Part shown: positions 23,060 to 35,534 of the stretch, piece by piece
Position numbering within the stretch: the stretch's first letter is position 1
Layout: every line of letters starts with the position of its first letter
Origin: Mantis religiosa
Taxonomy: Eukaryota; Arthropoda; Insecta; Mantodea; Mantidae
DNA length: 64,000 nt
Assembly (NCBI GenBank): GCA_030765055.1
Contig: JAUKNK010000331.1
Span: 62,001 to 126,000, forward strand
Reading direction: 5' to 3'
Made by a program: the position numbers and the translations under genes
The notes under the pieces: generated by a model
The model's input: the letters and a program-made list of their open reading frames with translations, nothing else
Databases searched by the model: none
What the model was told of the DNA's origin: nothing

Positions 23060-23520
23060 GGAAGTGTATTGTTTGTTCTCGCTCGAATTTAAAAAACACC
23101 TTGCTTTATTCAAAGTAGTTCTTCTATCACGCCATGTCAAACGTTTACGTTTCAGTTCTGAGTAATTACAAATATACATACACACACATATATACCGACC
23201 AATAATGATATCCATTACATCGCGATGCATTGATATAAGATAATGGTGCCTTATATATTTACATTAGGAAAACTATTAAAGCTAAAAATGTGGTTTTTTG
23301 CGGTTACGTTAGATACATCACTCTATACCTTCCTCATGGATCAGTTTTTGAAAAATCGAATTTTTGTCTCAGCGCGAGTAGCATTTATTAGAGATTGAAT
23401 ACGTTAACACTCCTCACACACCACTTAGCGGGAATGCCATACGACAAGACCGCAGCACTCTAATTGGTTGATCACCTAGTAGCGCCCAAGGACAAACAAC
23501 ATCACATAACAGCAAGCGGG
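23060..23520. repeat. Dispersed repeat shared with the 48-kb and 62-kb LINE-like units
   Basis: Landmarks AACACCTTGCTTTATTCAAA (23094), ACGTTTACGTTTCAGTTCTG (23141), CACTCCTCACACACCAC (23408) and AATTGGTTGATCACC (23462) have counterparts at 48010-48430 and 62280-62710. Here the similarity stops before the ORF1-like region. It is the most diverged of the three copies. Confidence 0.65.
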
Positions 23521-23749
23521 CATCGTATTACAGTTGATTGAGTGCAGTGGAGGGTTATGAAGTATAGAAATGGACACATCTAAGTATTATCTAATTCCTA
23601 CCCATATTTCAAATATACCTTCCCCTCTGTTTGGAAGACAAGTAGACGTTTATAGACGTAAATGATGCAGAGAAATGTTTAGTGTGAAAAAATTGTTCAA
23701 ACAATAAATTACAACATTACGCTACTCATAGCAGTGAATGCGAGAAACT

Positions 23750-24500
23750 CAAAGCACCATGGCTACTGACAATAATGCAGATCATAAAAATAAGTGAATC
23801 GGCTGTGCGTCTTAACTGTAAACTGTCACTTCAAATTGCTAAAGAATTACAGCATTCAAAGGTAGCGAATTTGCTAAAAGTTGTGCACATATGACGGCCG
23901 ATGGTTTACCCCGAAGGTGTACTAGAATGTGAAACTATTCACAGTTCATCTTCTTCCACTGATATGTGGTGTATTGCAGATATTGTCAACAATGTTGAAC
24001 AGCAGTTAGTGGAGAAATCTAAGACATTTATTTGTTATTCTCTGGCCTTATATGAACGCCAAGATACTTGCGTTACAGCGCAATTAGTGTTTTTGTGATA
24101 AGTCTGGATATAAATCTCCAGAAAATGGAAGAAATGTTGTATTTGTACCAATGACCGGTACAACAACCCGTGCAAATATATTCAAATGTTTTGAGGAAGC
24201 TTTAAATCGGATATAAATTCAACTGAATAAACATATCTATAGATACAGATAACAGCTGTTTCTATTCTCGTTGGAAGAGTTGGTCCAAAAGGCTGGGTCA
24301 CAAATAAAGTAAAGAACCTTGGTATTGAACCAAACATCACCAGAAGAATTTATGTACAAAATGTATCCAACTGAGTTGTTGTCAAAACCACTGATTTCAT
24401 TAGGTCAAAAGGGCTACAACACGTCAGGTTAAAGCATTTTTAGACGAATGAAATTGTAAATTCGGAGACATACATTATTACTGTGAAGTCAGGTGCTTAA
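23750..24500 (+). pseudogene. hAT-type (ZBED5/GTF2IRD2-like) transposase relic, 5' piece
   Basis: With frame changes: IADIVNNVEQQLVEKSKTF and YSLALYERQDTCVTAQLVFL (the region around the first catalytic Asp of domesticated hAT proteins), VPMTGTTTRANIFKCFEEAL, VKTTDFIRSKGLQH, then FGDIHYYCEVRCLS near 24470. This order matches the ZBED5/GTF2IRD2/FAM200-like branch of hAT proteins. Many stops; inactive. A further piece of the same protein is at 25640-25735. Confidence 0.6.
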
Positions 24501-24779
24501 GTCAGGCTAAAGTCTGTCTAGTCAACGGGTGTGCAGTTCGGAGTCAAAGGAACCTGACCCGACCGCCCACTAATGACCGTCATAAATCTATCTCCACACT
24601 TCAGAAATGGAACACTGTCGTTGAGGTCCAATAGCAAACTTGATTTTCTCGAAGTGACAGTCACATGTTTACTCCACGTGGAGTCTCAGTTGCCAAAGTT
24701 CCAACATTCAGTTGATCTGTTTCATTACGTGCAGGAATTCGTCGTGTGTCACAATGTGGAGACCGTGGGAGGGAAATGC

Positions 24780-25545
24780 AGTGCTAAATGCAAAAGAAGC
24801 AGTAGATAATTTTCAGTCAAGTGAAAATAATCAAAGTGACGACAACAGTGTGAATAACTGGGCCGGGTTATATTACTGGAAAAGCCTCAAAAACAAAGTT
24901 ATTACGGGAACTCTTTCTAAGCAAATTCAAGCGCTTGTTTTGAACACATATAAATACGTGCTGACAAATAATCTTGGTAAGGGGTCGTCCAATGAACCTG
25001 ATGATAAATTCTGGGTATTCACAGAAATACAGTAAGAAATATTCTGACGAAATGAATACCAAAGACGCCGATCAAGTGCGAAAACAAAAGGAAACGTTTC
25101 TCTAAAGTAGATTTCATATGCGATTTAATTCGTCGAAGAAATTTATAGATTCTATGCAAAAGGGAGACCGCCCACCTTAGACGAATTGGTTGCACATTTG
25201 CAAGAAATTTGTGATTTCCCTTATGGGCGCTTCACTTTGCGCGGTCATCTAAAGGAGCTGGGTTTCAAATACCGCACTTTGAATAAGTTAAGGGTTATTA
25301 TGGAAACCAGTAGAATTGTAGCTTGGCGATTATATATATATATATATTTATATTTATATGTGTGTGTGCCAAAACTAAGGAAGTTTCGCAGTAATGGACA
25401 TAAGATGATTTATTTAGACGAAACCTCGTACGATAGCCATGACGTATCGAGAAAGGTGGCAACCTTGCAGAAAGGACTGCGAGAAGGAGGGTCTGTCTTG
25501 TAAAACGATTATAAGGGTTCGTCAAAGGCAGAGGCCGACGTGCAC
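24780..25545 (+). pseudogene. DDE transposase relic (DETW-type, relative of the 12-kb element)
   Basis: Pieces in order: TLSKQIQALVLNTYKYVL (N-terminal helix), GRPPTLDELVAHLQEICDF and LRGHLKELGFKYRTLN (helix-turn-helix), VAWR interrupted by a TA-rich microsatellite at 25332-25365, then IYLDETSYDSHDVSRK with the first catalytic Asp (usual family form DETW), and LREGGSV. The microsatellite adds a run of Tyr, Ile and Leu codons without breaking the frame. Stops occur on both sides. It lies between two hAT pieces and may have inserted into that element. Confidence 0.65.
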
Positions 25546-25639
25546 ACGCGTTAATTAAACAGACTTTACATACTGGAAAGATACTGAGAGTTAAGGGAGC
25601 AAACTGGTTTGTCATTAGAAGAAAAAGCTGTGACTATTC

Positions 25640-25735
25640 TCGAACTTAGATTAAAAGTGGATTTGTGATTTGGCATTCCTTGCATAGCTAACAGGACAGC
25701 TCCATGTTCTTAATTGTTCTCTCCAAGGCAAAGGA
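25640..25735 (+). pseudogene. hAT-type transposase relic, 3' piece
   Basis: KWICDLAFLA, a stop, LTGQLHVLNCSLQGKG: this is the conserved WLCDLAFLxDLTxHLNxLNxxLQGK block that follows the catalytic region in ZBED5/GTF2IRD2-like hAT proteins. It fits downstream of 23750-24500 and is cut at 25741 by a mariner end. Confidence 0.6.
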
Positions 25736-25740
25736 TAAAG

Positions 25741-26880
25741 TACGAGGGCGGGTCAATAAGTTAGGAGTTGTTTTATTCAGCATTCAAATACACCATGTTA
25801 TTCCCCAATCCTTTAGCCTAAACAGCAGTATTTTTCAACATAATCTCCGTTCAATGCTACGGCTTTACACCACGTTGAAATGAGGGCCTGTATGGTACCA
25901 TTCCACTGGTTGATGTCGGAGCCAACGTGGTACGGTATCTATAACTTCATCATCCGTGTAGTACGTCCCAAGGATTGCGTCCTTCATTGCGCCAACGACG
26001 GTGCTAGATCGGTGCTGTAGGGAAGATGTGGAAGAACAGTTCACTGAAGTTTTGTGAGCTCCTCTCGAGTGCAAAGACTTGTGTAAGGTCTTGCGTTGTC
26101 ATGGAGAAGTTCGTTCGGATTTTTGTGCCCACGAACACGCTGAAGTCGTTTCTTTAATTTTCAAAGAGTAGCACAATACACTTCAGATTTGATCGTTTGA
26201 CCATGGGGAAGGACATAGAATAGAATATCCCCTTCAGCGTCCTAGAAGACTGTAGCCATGACTTTAACGGCTGAAGGTATGGGAGTAGGTGTGGCGCCGC
26301 CCCAGGGATTTCCGTTTTGTTTCAGATTCGAAGTGATGAACCCATTTTTCATCGCCGGTAACAATGTTTGAAAAAAAAAAAAAACTGTCACCATCAGCCT
26401 CATGACGAGCAAGCAATTTCGCACACATGGATCTCATTTGCTCTTTATGGTCTTCGGTTAGACATCGAGGGACCCAGCGGGAACAAACCTTTGAATATCC
26501 CAACTGGTGAACAATTGTGACAGCTCTATCAACAGAGATGTCAAGTTGAGCACTGAGGTATTTGACTGAGATCCGGCGATCATCTCGAATGAGTGTTCGC
26601 AAGCTCCAAACGTTGCAGGAGGCACAGCTGTGCGCGGCCGCCCGGCATGCGGGAGGTTAGACAGTTTTGCTTGACCTTACGGCGATGATGACACTCTTTG
26701 CCCAACGACTCACCATGCTTTTGGCCACTGCCAGATCGCTGTAGACATTCTGCAAGCGTCTATGAATATCTGAGATGCCCTGGTTTTCTGCGAAAATAAA
26801 TTCAAATCACTGAACGTTGTTTGGAATGCACCTTCATTACAGACGCCATTTTAGGAGCTCCGTATAGCGCTGTCACCTAT
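25741..26880 (-). mobile_element. mariner element, broken
   Basis: Left terminus TACGAGGGCGGGTCAATAAG (25741), a typical mariner 3' end. On the minus strand the transposase is readable from near 26850: RLQNVYSDLAVAKSMVSRW, LRTLIRDDRRISVKYLSAQ, YSKVCSRWVPRCLTEDHK, an A-rich run causing four Phe, then IVTGDEKWVHHFESETKR (first Asp). The remainder is frame-broken. The right terminus was not identified with confidence. The element abuts the hAT fragment ending at 25735. Confidence 0.7.
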
Positions 26881-27420
26881 CGGAAGGCAATGAAACTTTA
26901 CGAGACGAAGCGGGAATGTTTGAAAATGTTCTACAAGAAACGTCAGGCTGTTCTAACCAAAATTGGCTGAGAAAAGGCATGTGTTGCAGTACTCATATTA
27001 CACAACTAATTGACTGTGCTTATGGAACATGCATATTTTCCATTAGTTGTCCCTCCCTACCGTGGACGCCGAGAATGTGCTGCAGAGTTTCAGTTGGAAC
27101 GTACTGGTCTGCAGTATGAACGGGAAATGGAATACTTTCTTCATAAAACACACGTATCGATTTTTATTTAAACTTTCGTTAGTCCAGATTTCTGTGACTA
27201 CACATACATTCTGCTCATTTATCAAGCATTTTTGACTCTACTTGTCTCTGTGAAATGCTGTAAACCTGGTCATAGGTACCGAGTATCCAACAAAAACTCT
27301 CAATATAGTATTCAACTTTGTACCACAATGTACCTCAAAGGCAATTTTAGAAAATTAGGGGGAAATGAGTACAAAAAGCTCTACGTCTGAATTAGAATTC
27401 AGTTGGAAACATTTAAGGTA
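26880..27420. other. Unassigned DNA
   Basis: Short open frames on both strands only; no motif or repeat recognised. Confidence 0.4.
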
Positions 27421-27421
27421 A

Positions 27422-28645
27422 TACGAGGGTTATGGTGAAAGATTTTAGCAGAGATTCAGAAATACATTTTATTCACAAACTATTACAAATTTTCAAAATA
27501 CTCTCCATGAGAACTGATACACTTTTCCATCCTTTGAAACAAGTTACAAAATGTCCCAGCCCAAGCTTCTTTAGAGGTGTCACTTAGGGCACTGTTGTAC
27601 GCTGCAATAACCTCTTCATCGGATGAAAAAAACTGCCCACGTAGTTTTTCCTTGTCTTTGGGAACAGGAAAGGTCACACGGGGCCGGGTGTGGTGAATAA
27701 GGTGGATGAGGTAAGACTCGCACTTTCTCCTTCTCCAGGAACTCATTGTTTCTGGCAGCCATGTGTACTGAGGTATTGTCGTGATGCAGAAGATGCCCAC
27801 TCTTCATCTTGGTATGCTTTGACCTCCATGTTGCTAAGTCTTTCGGCAGACATTCAGTCACATACCACTCTGCAGTGAATGTATGGTGTGTCCAAGGTCA
27901 CAGAGATGAGATTACCCATGTGGTGAGGAAAGTAGTCACCATTTTCTTTCCAGAGCTCCTAGTTCTCCGAGTTTTCAAGGATGGTTACTGACCTGGAAAG
28001 CACCATACTGATGAATTCCTCTTGGTTTCAGGGTCATAATGGTACACCTGTGACGATACTGTGTCTTTGGACCGTCCTTGGTCAAGTTTTCCAAGCATAA
28101 ATTTACACCAGTCGACTCTTGCATTCTTTTGGGCTTGTCAGGAAATGTGGCACCCAAAGCGCACATCTCTTGGTTAGGCCTAAATAACCATGAACAATGG
28201 TCTGTGCTGCAGTCGACCCAATATTTAGGGTCCCTTCAATATCACAAAATGTGAGATGAGGATCCTCTTGGATCATTTTACTCACAGCATCAACATTTTT
28301 TGGGTCACTACCGTAGCGGGGTGATCTTGAAGAGACTCCCTGCCCCTTGAAAGTTCACGGAACCAATTTCCAACAGTGGCCCTAGATAGGGCACACGTAC
28401 TACTGAAGTGGCATTCTTCTGCATTTAACTTATTTTTGTAGTCATAATAAATCATTGCTCAGAAATCACGGCAGTGTCTTGACTCATCACTAACTGCGTC
28501 TTCACTCGCTGTCCACACATGGCCTGTGGTGATGGGGTCCACTCATGTTCCAAGGTAAATAGATATTGCTCTTTCAAACTTCAATGTCATGGTTGTCAGA
28601 TTTTCCGTCTTAGCGCTGCTAAAAAATTTCAGCATGGCCCTCGTA
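27422..28645 (-). mobile_element. mariner-like element with matching termini, broken transposase
   Basis: Terminal repeats TACGAGGGTTATGGTGAAAG (27422) and the inverse of TACGAGGGCCATGCTGAAA (ending 28645), with TA at both ends. Length 1224 bp. Minus-strand protein pieces: EDPHLTFCDIEGTLNIGST (second helix-turn-helix), GLTKRCALWVPHFLT (the linker motif), MKSGHLLHHDNTSVHMA (second Asp), then VRVLPHPPYSPHPAPCDLS in place of SPDLAPCD, and SKEAWAGTFCNLFQRMEKC at the C-terminus. Several shifts. Subfamily not determined. Confidence 0.75.
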
Positions 28646-28649
28646 CCGA

Positions 28650-30220
28650 TATTAAAGTGCTACTCTGAATAGGGAATAGAACATTAAAATGTGCTGTATT
28701 AAGTATCCAGTTAACTGTACATGTTTATTTCTCTTTGTATCCAGTCAACACTCAATAAAAGTTGCAAATCCTACACTTGTCCGGTACTGTCTTTCTACCT
28801 TCATACCGTCCCTGTTAGGCATAAAATTGTCATAATAACCGCGAAAGTCTTATTAAATGCACAATTAAAGGCGGATTGATGCCACAATATGAATTAAACA
28901 AAGTTATATCAAATATAGATGATAATGATTAAATATGCAAATGCAGAAACTAAACAGGCAATCCAACGTGTCAACTGAGCGAGGAAAATGAACACTTTCC
29001 TTCACAGGTATTTTCTTTGTGTTTCTAGCCGACAAAGGTGGCATTGTTCACGGCTGGACCTTCGTCGCCAGCCCATGTTTTGGTCTGCACATGATACGTG
29101 ATGACAGAATAGACATCGGGAATTAAGATACACTATTTCAAACATGCTTATGCATTAATTAGCTGGACTGTGGGAAGGTGAAAGTTCCGTGGAATACATG
29201 CCTCAGACACTAGAAATTGCTATTAAATTTAAGAGTAGGGATGAAACACAACCTATAAGGAACAAGTAACAGGTCACATGACCTCTAAAGTGTCCAAAAT
29301 TCGGCGAAAAGGGGAAATTTGTTCCATGGCGACGTTTGATGTTTGCTAGGAAAAGCTCTCTGTTTCGGCGAGTGAAGTGGGCAATAAGTACTGAAAGTTC
29401 ATCAAAGTCCGTGTTAGCCAATGGACGGAGTAACACACATAGGGTGGTTATCGAACACCCTGTTTTAGCGAGTGAGAGAAACTGCACACATTACATCATT
29501 AAAATTTCACCAAACTCCGTTGTTGAATAATCCTCCGGAAATACTATGTTGCGCGAAGTAATGCCCTCGACGTTCAGGAACAACGCGTACACAGCTACAT
29601 AAAACACTCGTCGTGCCATGCGCACAGCAACGGGCGAATCTCAAATCTGAATAAGATCAAGACAACAGTGACGAGTGGAGAGGACTAGTTGTATCAATAA
29701 ACTTGACATTCAACGGTCGTGGTGTCTCCTATGTGATAATACCCGCAAACTGTCAGGATGCACCCACTCCCTGAAACTCAAAAGAGAGAATTCAAGCAGA
29801 TCTACCCTGAGAAAAACCCCGACCTGTTGAAAACCTCCCATCCGTAGGACCGCCTCAACCTCTGTTGCTCTTCATTTCTGCACACTCGAACTAAATGTAC
29901 AGTGCACTGAGTTGACTGTTCTAATCCAATAGAAAATGGACACTGCAGGGAGGAGATTAAAGATAAAGATATCTGAAAAATGTACATTTCCAGTGAAATA
30001 ATGATAACAATTTTGGTTATTTTAGAATACTTCATTTACTTATACATAACTTTACAGAAAGTAAAAATAAATAATTCAATATATAGAATACATGTAAAAT
30101 TGTCACTGGTACTGAAAGCTGTATGAATATAAAGCATCAGAATTTTCAATATAAATTACTTATACAGGATATGACAGAACGGTACCTTGAAATTTTGTGA
30201 AAACATTTCTTATATTGGAA
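28650..30220. other. Unassigned DNA
   Basis: About 1.6 kb with slightly higher GC than the surroundings in 29.0-29.8 kb. The open frames there (both strands, under 100 codons) show no domain. I see no gene. Confidence 0.4.
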
Positions 30221-31486
30221 GGATAAAAAGTGTTATATGGACATAGTTCCATAAATTGTTTATTTGCTTTTCTACAACTCTGCTTACACCATAAGATGTA
30301 TAATATGTAGCTATACCTCCACAACAGACCGTTGGTTTAATTGTACAGTAGTAAACATTCACTTTTACATCTGGTTAAACCGGGTGAAGGTAATACATTT
30401 CACTGTTATGTGTAGTGTTTAACGCCCGCTTTTACTACATATGGCACCGCAGGCGGTGTTGTTACTGTGCCACGCTTGTTAGCCACCGGTACTTAATTCA
30501 TGCACGATGGAGTTGCTCCTCATTTCACGCTTTCTATCCATCAATTTTGTTTTATTTTAAATTTCAGTTGATCAGCACACTTAGTGCTATACAAATTGCA
30601 GAGCTACAGATATGGAATTAAAATATAGAATATAGGGAAAGAGGATACTCATATTGGAATCCTCAAGCAAACTAATCTGATTAGTGGGAATGTAAACTTC
30701 CAACACTTTATAGAAATAAAATGTCCTGTGGCAAGCATGTCTTCAGGTTTGGTGCAGCATCCCAGTAGAAAGAATAAAGTAGCTGATATATGAGGAAGGT
30801 GAGGAAAGGATCTTCTTGTTGTAGAGATGCACTCATTAATGCTGACTGTGTCCAAATCTCTGTGTAGCTGTACATTCTGGATGTACCATGGGGCATCATT
30901 CACAGATAATCACAGTATCTTGTTTTGATTCCTCTGTGAATATGAGTAGATGAAGCACATCCCCATACAGGACTGGCATATAGAAAAAGTGGTCATAGAA
31001 TACTCTTGTATAGTAGAAGTGTACATTCAACTTTTAGAGATGACTTGTGTTTGAGGATGGGATATAACTTATGAAGACAAGCTTAGGCTTGGTTAAGTTT
31101 GCTTTTGATATGTGTACTCCATGTCCGCCGATGATGAGCTGGCCTGCACAAAGTGAAGAGCTTAAGAAGACTCTTGCTTGGATTTCTGAACAGCAAGCTT
31201 CCTGCTACATGGATAGGAAGAGGTGGACCAATTCCATGGCCTATATGCTCACCTGACTTAAACTCACTACATTTTTATTTTGGGAATATTTGAAATCTCT
31301 TGTTTATGTAACTCATGTTGCAGATGTAGGCTCATAGTACTTGCAGTGGAAGACTGTGGGACAATGTGAAATTCTCCAGACTTGACACTGTTCTGTCATT
31401 GAGTTGAATGGGGTTCAGCTGTAGAAAAAGGTTCTCTAAAAAGGAAATAAATTGATGGACCTATGTTCATATAACATTTTTTATCC
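30221..31486 (+). mobile_element. DNA transposon relic with inverted termini, nested SINE B fragment
   Basis: Inverted termini: GGATAAAAAGTGTTATATGG at 30221 and the inverse of GGATAAAAAATGTTATATGA ending at 31486, continuing over ACATAG and TCCAT. On the plus strand at 31203-31290 a frame reads IGRGGPIPWPICSPDLNSLH, the third-Asp region of the same transposase type as 1655-1990. A SINE B 3' fragment is nested at 30412-30470. Most of the transposase is unreadable. Confidence 0.6.
30412..30470 (-). mobile_element. SINE family B, 3' fragment
   Basis: TGTAGTGTTTAACGCCCGCT then TTTACTACATATGGCACCGC: the inverse of the family B 3' end, matching 22745-22790. The rest of the SINE is missing. Confidence 0.7.
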
Positions 31487-31491
31487 TCTAA

Positions 31492-32085
31492 TCACAAGAA
31501 AGGTTTTCTCAGATTTTTGACATATTTTTTTGTTACATGCTGTAGAGAACTTAATGCCTCATAAGTTAAATTGTGTAATGTGTTGTGGTGAAATGATTTC
31601 AACATAACTTGACTTTTTATTTTCATGAGACAAAGTGTCTTTAAATCTGACAGCATGTAGAAGTACTTCAGATAAATCTTGCACTTAATTGGTCCTTTAT
31701 CTTCATGAGGGGCAATGTGTATTTTCAAAGATATATAGAAAGGAACCTCATTTCAGCAAATTTTGCATCTGCATGATCTGCCATGGGATAACTGATGTGC
31801 TTTCAAATGATGTGCCATGATAAAGCTTTTATCACAAACTTTGCAATTACGTAACCTTTTGTACTCATGCAATATATTCTGTGCTCTCAAATGCCCTGCC
31901 ACAATGAATCTCTTTCCACAAATTTTGCACCTATGAGGTCTTAATCCCCAAAGAATTAAACTGTCTCTTCAAATGATCAGCTCTATTAAAGGTTTTCTCA
32001 CATAAATTGCAAATATGTGGTGTTTCCCTCTCATGGGATAAATGATGCACCTTCAAATGATGGGCCCTAGTATAGTATATTGCAA
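31492..32085 (-). pseudogene. Decayed C2H2 zinc fingers downstream of the zinc-finger gene
   Basis: On the minus strand, frame-hopping pieces show finger fragments such as CEKTFNRADHLK, RFIVAGHLRA, CDKSFIMAHHLKAHQLSH and the linker-like HEDKGPIKCK. They are phased like the intact array at 32443-33277 but broken by many shifts and stops. This is either an old 3' extension of the same array lost after a premature stop or a degraded tandem copy. Confidence 0.6.
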
Positions 32086-32442
32086 TAATAATGTGGTAAG
32101 CACTTTATATGGAACGAGAAAAGATGCACATTGTTTTTCTTCAATTTCTGAGATTACGTGCTTACTACATTTATATTGCATAGCATTTTTTGCACTATGT
32201 TATTTATATAATTGCGCAAATTGTAATATCAAATCAATATTTCAATATAAATGTTTTTACTTACTGCACTAGTGCGGGAATCTCAACTTATGATACTTTG
32301 CAACAATAACGGTATCAAATATTAGTTACATAGTACAAAAAAGGTTTTAGCACAAACATTACAATGATGTGATCTTTAGCCTTCATGGGATATACCATGT
32401 GCTTCAAATTATCTGCCCTAATAAGGATTTTTCCTTTAACAA

Positions 32443-33277
32443 TTATGTGCATTTGCCCTTATGGGATAAATAATGTGTTCTCAGAGATGATGCAGTAGTA
32501 AAGGCCTTTCCACAAATTTTGCACTTATGTGATCTTTTGCCCTCATGAATTAAACTGTGGGTTTTCAAATTATCTGCTCTAGTAAAGCTTTTACCACAAG
32601 TCATGCACGCATAAGGCGTTTTGCCCTCATGGGCTAAGTTATGACTTTTCAGACGTTCTGCTGTTGTAAATATCCTTTTACAAACTTCACATTTGTGAGG
32701 ACTTTTACCTTCATGAATTAAACAATGCTTTTGCAAGTATGATGCCGTAGCAAATGTTTTTCCACAAATATCGCACTTATGGGGCCTTTTCCCCTCATGA
32801 TTTAAATAATGTTTTTTCAAATATGAATTCATAGTAAAGGCCTTGTCACAAATTTGGCATTTATATGCCTTTTTAGTCTCATGTGTTAATCTGTGAATTC
32901 TCAAATTATCAGTCCTAGCAAAGCTTTTACCACAAGTTGTACATTTATGTGGTGTTTTGCCCTCGTGGGATAAGATGTGAGTTTTCAAATGTCCTGCTAT
33001 TGTAAATATCCTTCCACAAATGTCACACTTGTGAGGACTTTTGCCTTCATGAATTAAGTTATGTTTTTCCAAATATGATGCTGTGCTAAATTCCTTCTTA
33101 CAAATTCCGCACTTAAAGGGATTTTGATCCTGGTGGATTAAATAGTGCTTTTTATAATATGAAGTTGTAACAAATGACTTGCCACATATTTCACACTTAT
33201 GTGGTTTCAAGTTTGATGATTGCATAACGCTGTTACTATTGCTGACATTATCTGCTTCATCAACACCTGAACAGAAG
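32443..33277 (-). CDS. C2H2 zinc-finger protein, last coding exon (nine fingers)
   Basis: Last exon of a minus-strand gene. The acceptor is TCACATTTCAG followed by C at 33277; this choice makes the frame continue from the 53-bp exon at 38734-38786. After a Ser- and Asn-rich linker (VDEADNVSNSNSV) come nine consecutive C2H2 fingers, starting HKCEICGKSFVTT and ending HKCKICGKAFTTASSLRTHY, then KGKCT and the stop at 32443. Linkers are of the HEGKxPHKC kind, close to the classical TGEKP linker. Such proteins bind DNA in the nucleus; the target is unknown. Fingers 2, 5 and 6 have Tyr-Leu-xx-His helices and fingers 4 and 8 have Asp-Asn-Leu, so finger pairs look duplicated. The gene also needs the exons at 38734 and 41229. 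Confidence 0.85.
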
Positions 33278-33397
33278 CTGAAATGTGACAAGAAACAAAA
33301 TTCACAAATAATACTCAAATCAAAATGAAAGTACAGTAAAGTCTAATTAATCCGGATGTTTGGATAACCCAAACCAGTTTTGAAAAGAAAAGAAAAG

Positions 33398-33527
33398 TTA
33401 AATTTAAAGGTGGGTCAATTAATAACACTAAACATCACTTTTCAAACTTCCCGGAACATGTTTCCAAGGCTACTTTCCTCCATTAGTGTTGTTTAGTGTC
33501 ATTAATTGACTCGCCTTTAAATTTAAT
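33398..33527. mobile_element. Small foldback element (MITE-like)
   Basis: Inverted arms of about 36 bp: left TTAAATTTAAAGGTGGGTCA with ATTAATAACACTAAACA, right TGTTTAGTGTCATTAATTGA with CTCGCCTTTAAATTTAA. Spacer about 55 bp. No coding capacity. A half copy is at 9981-10025. Family unknown. Confidence 0.6.
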
Positions 33528-34317
33528 TTATCATAGCAATGTTTTCAACACTTCCATCACAGAAGATAACAAAACAAAAGTTGTTTAGCATACTAAATAA
33601 AGACTTGTTTAGAACATTATGTAGTGGAGTGTAAAGAAATTGAAAACTGGAGGAAATTAATATTGGATAAGAACTGAGATAATAAAGGGGCTTACGTAGT
33701 AACAATAAAAATGCTTACGTTGAAAAGAGAATAGATTAAGGGAGGTGGGGAAATTTGCTGACAAAGTCAAAGAGAAATGGTTGAGAAGGACAAGGAAATA
33801 AGAGCTAGAGAAATGGAAGACACAATCAGAACATTAGGTCCAGGTCGTATAAGGGCTAGGATAGAGGCAGCCAACAGCACTATCAGCCCATAATGTAAGC
33901 AGCTGACAAATTTGTAACTAGATTAGAACTGTAAAACCTGTAATTGAGAGTGTAAGATATGTAAATACAAATAAATATTATTATTAATATTATTACTAAA
34001 TAAAGACTAGTTTTACTGATGATAAATGCTATTGTCAGTAGGTACATTACTCAAATTCATTGCACTCACAGCAGACTGGTGAATGAACTCTCTCCTTCCC
34101 CTTTCCACACCTCACACTAGACATAGTCTAAGAAACTTTGAATGTGAAATACTGCTAAGTGGTATATACAGATGCTGACACAGAGGTTCCTTTCTTTGCA
34201 GCGTGTATGTGTGACAACATATATGATTATTGCATGGTAGCATAAACTGAACCATAAAACCTTGAACTGGAGAATGCTTAGCTTACGCAGCTTATATAGC
34301 CCTTTCAGTCCCTGTAC

Positions 34318-34410
34318 GCACAATTGTGTGGGTTAGATTTTCTTTCATACTCCACTCTATTTTTGATACATGACAGTTCAGTCCCATACCACACGATTGT
34401 GGAGACTCTG
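34318..34410. repeat. Subterminal palindromes of the piggyBac-like element, left
   Basis: GCACAATTGTGTGGGT at 34318 and CACACGATTGTGG near 34391. Related forms: CACAGCTGTGTGGGTC near 34671 and CCCACACAAATGTGTGGG at 35575. Such clustered subterminal palindromes may be transposase-binding sites. Confidence 0.45.
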
Positions 34411-35174
34411 TTCTAGAGATTGCAGTTGATGATGCTTCAAAATCTTGACACAGGAGGGTAGTATAAGACAGTTAATGTTTAAGATTTACAAAATGGCTGC
34501 ACAGAAGCAAACACATGTTACTAAGTAGGAAATTTGGCTCTTAAAAGCTGCCTAAAAATTACAGAAAAAAATTATAGTTACAAAAATGTTTAAATAATAA
34601 CTCTAGATAGTAAAAGCAGCATAAAAATGTACAGTTCACCTTCATACTTAACTTTTGCTCCTCACATACACAGCTGTGTGGGTCAGGACTCAGTTCATTT
34701 TAAGCTTTTAAGGTTAATGTTAGATTATGCTTGTGAATATCCATTTACTGACGTTTAATGAAGACTAAATCTTACTAAAATACCTTTAACATATTTTTAC
34801 GATCTTTTTCACATATTTCCTCCTTGCCATGATAATTCCTCAAAATAGTGGCTGATAATTCAGATGTGGAAGAGTTCAGTTATGTAAGTTTGGTATATCA
34901 CTGCAGTTCCAACTAATAAGAACTAATAGAGGAAACGTCTTCTGATTCTTCAGACGAGGAAAAGGAAGAAAAGGATCCTAACTGTGGAAAGGAGCCGAAC
35001 AGTCCCTAACATTTTCTCCTCATTTGGAGAAAGCGACCTTTCCCAAGTAGAGTGAGCTGTTCCAATTCCTGGAAATTGTTGACATATCAGTTCAGTTGAT
35101 AGAAGCCTATAGGACATTTCTGAAAACTAAAAAATTGATCCTGAAAGTAATTCTGCATTTAGCAGATTTAGCTT

Positions 35175-35534
35175 GTGATACCTCCTGGCTGCAACAGAGA
35201 CAGCAGTCAAGAAAATAAAAAGGATACTCTTGATCTCTTCCATTTCCGCATGGTGGTAGGGAAATCACTAATATCAGCACCAAAGAGAAAACCACATAAT
35301 GAATCAGAAAACGAGTATGAGGAAGAAGAACCAAGAGAGAAGATATACAGACCAGCAAAACCTCAAAGTGTGGACAAGAGATTGGACAATTTCAGGGAAA
35401 AACTAAAGACTGCAATATACTGCAGACGTAGTGACTGCATTAAGAGAACAAGAAACAGATGCATTAAATGCAATGTATACGTGTGTTTAAGTAAAGATTT
35501 TAACTGTTTCCATACATATCACACTGTAAAATAA
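35175..35534 (+). pseudogene. piggyBac-like transposase, C-terminal fragment
   Basis: About 119 codons open to a TAA at 35534. The C-terminal half carries the Cys-rich PHD/RING-like signature of piggyBac proteins: CRRSDCIKRTRNRCIKC, then VYVCL and CFHTYHT. This domain binds the element ends in known piggyBac transposases. The upstream part (EYEEEEPREK) is linker-like. Without the catalytic core it cannot transpose; whether the DNA-binding part is expressed is unknown. Confidence 0.6.

Noticed and set aside
29203..29487. 94-codon minus-strand frame with a Cys- and Leu-rich sequence
   Set aside because: No start context, signal peptide or homology that I recognise; the opposite strand is open as well.
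30649..30903. 84-codon minus-strand frame
   Set aside because: No domain, and it lies between the inverted termini of the plus-strand transposon relic; probably antisense noise.
35107..35358. Minus-strand frame over the piggyBac fragment
   Set aside because: Antisense to the Cys-rich piggyBac C-terminus, which is the recognisable coding strand.
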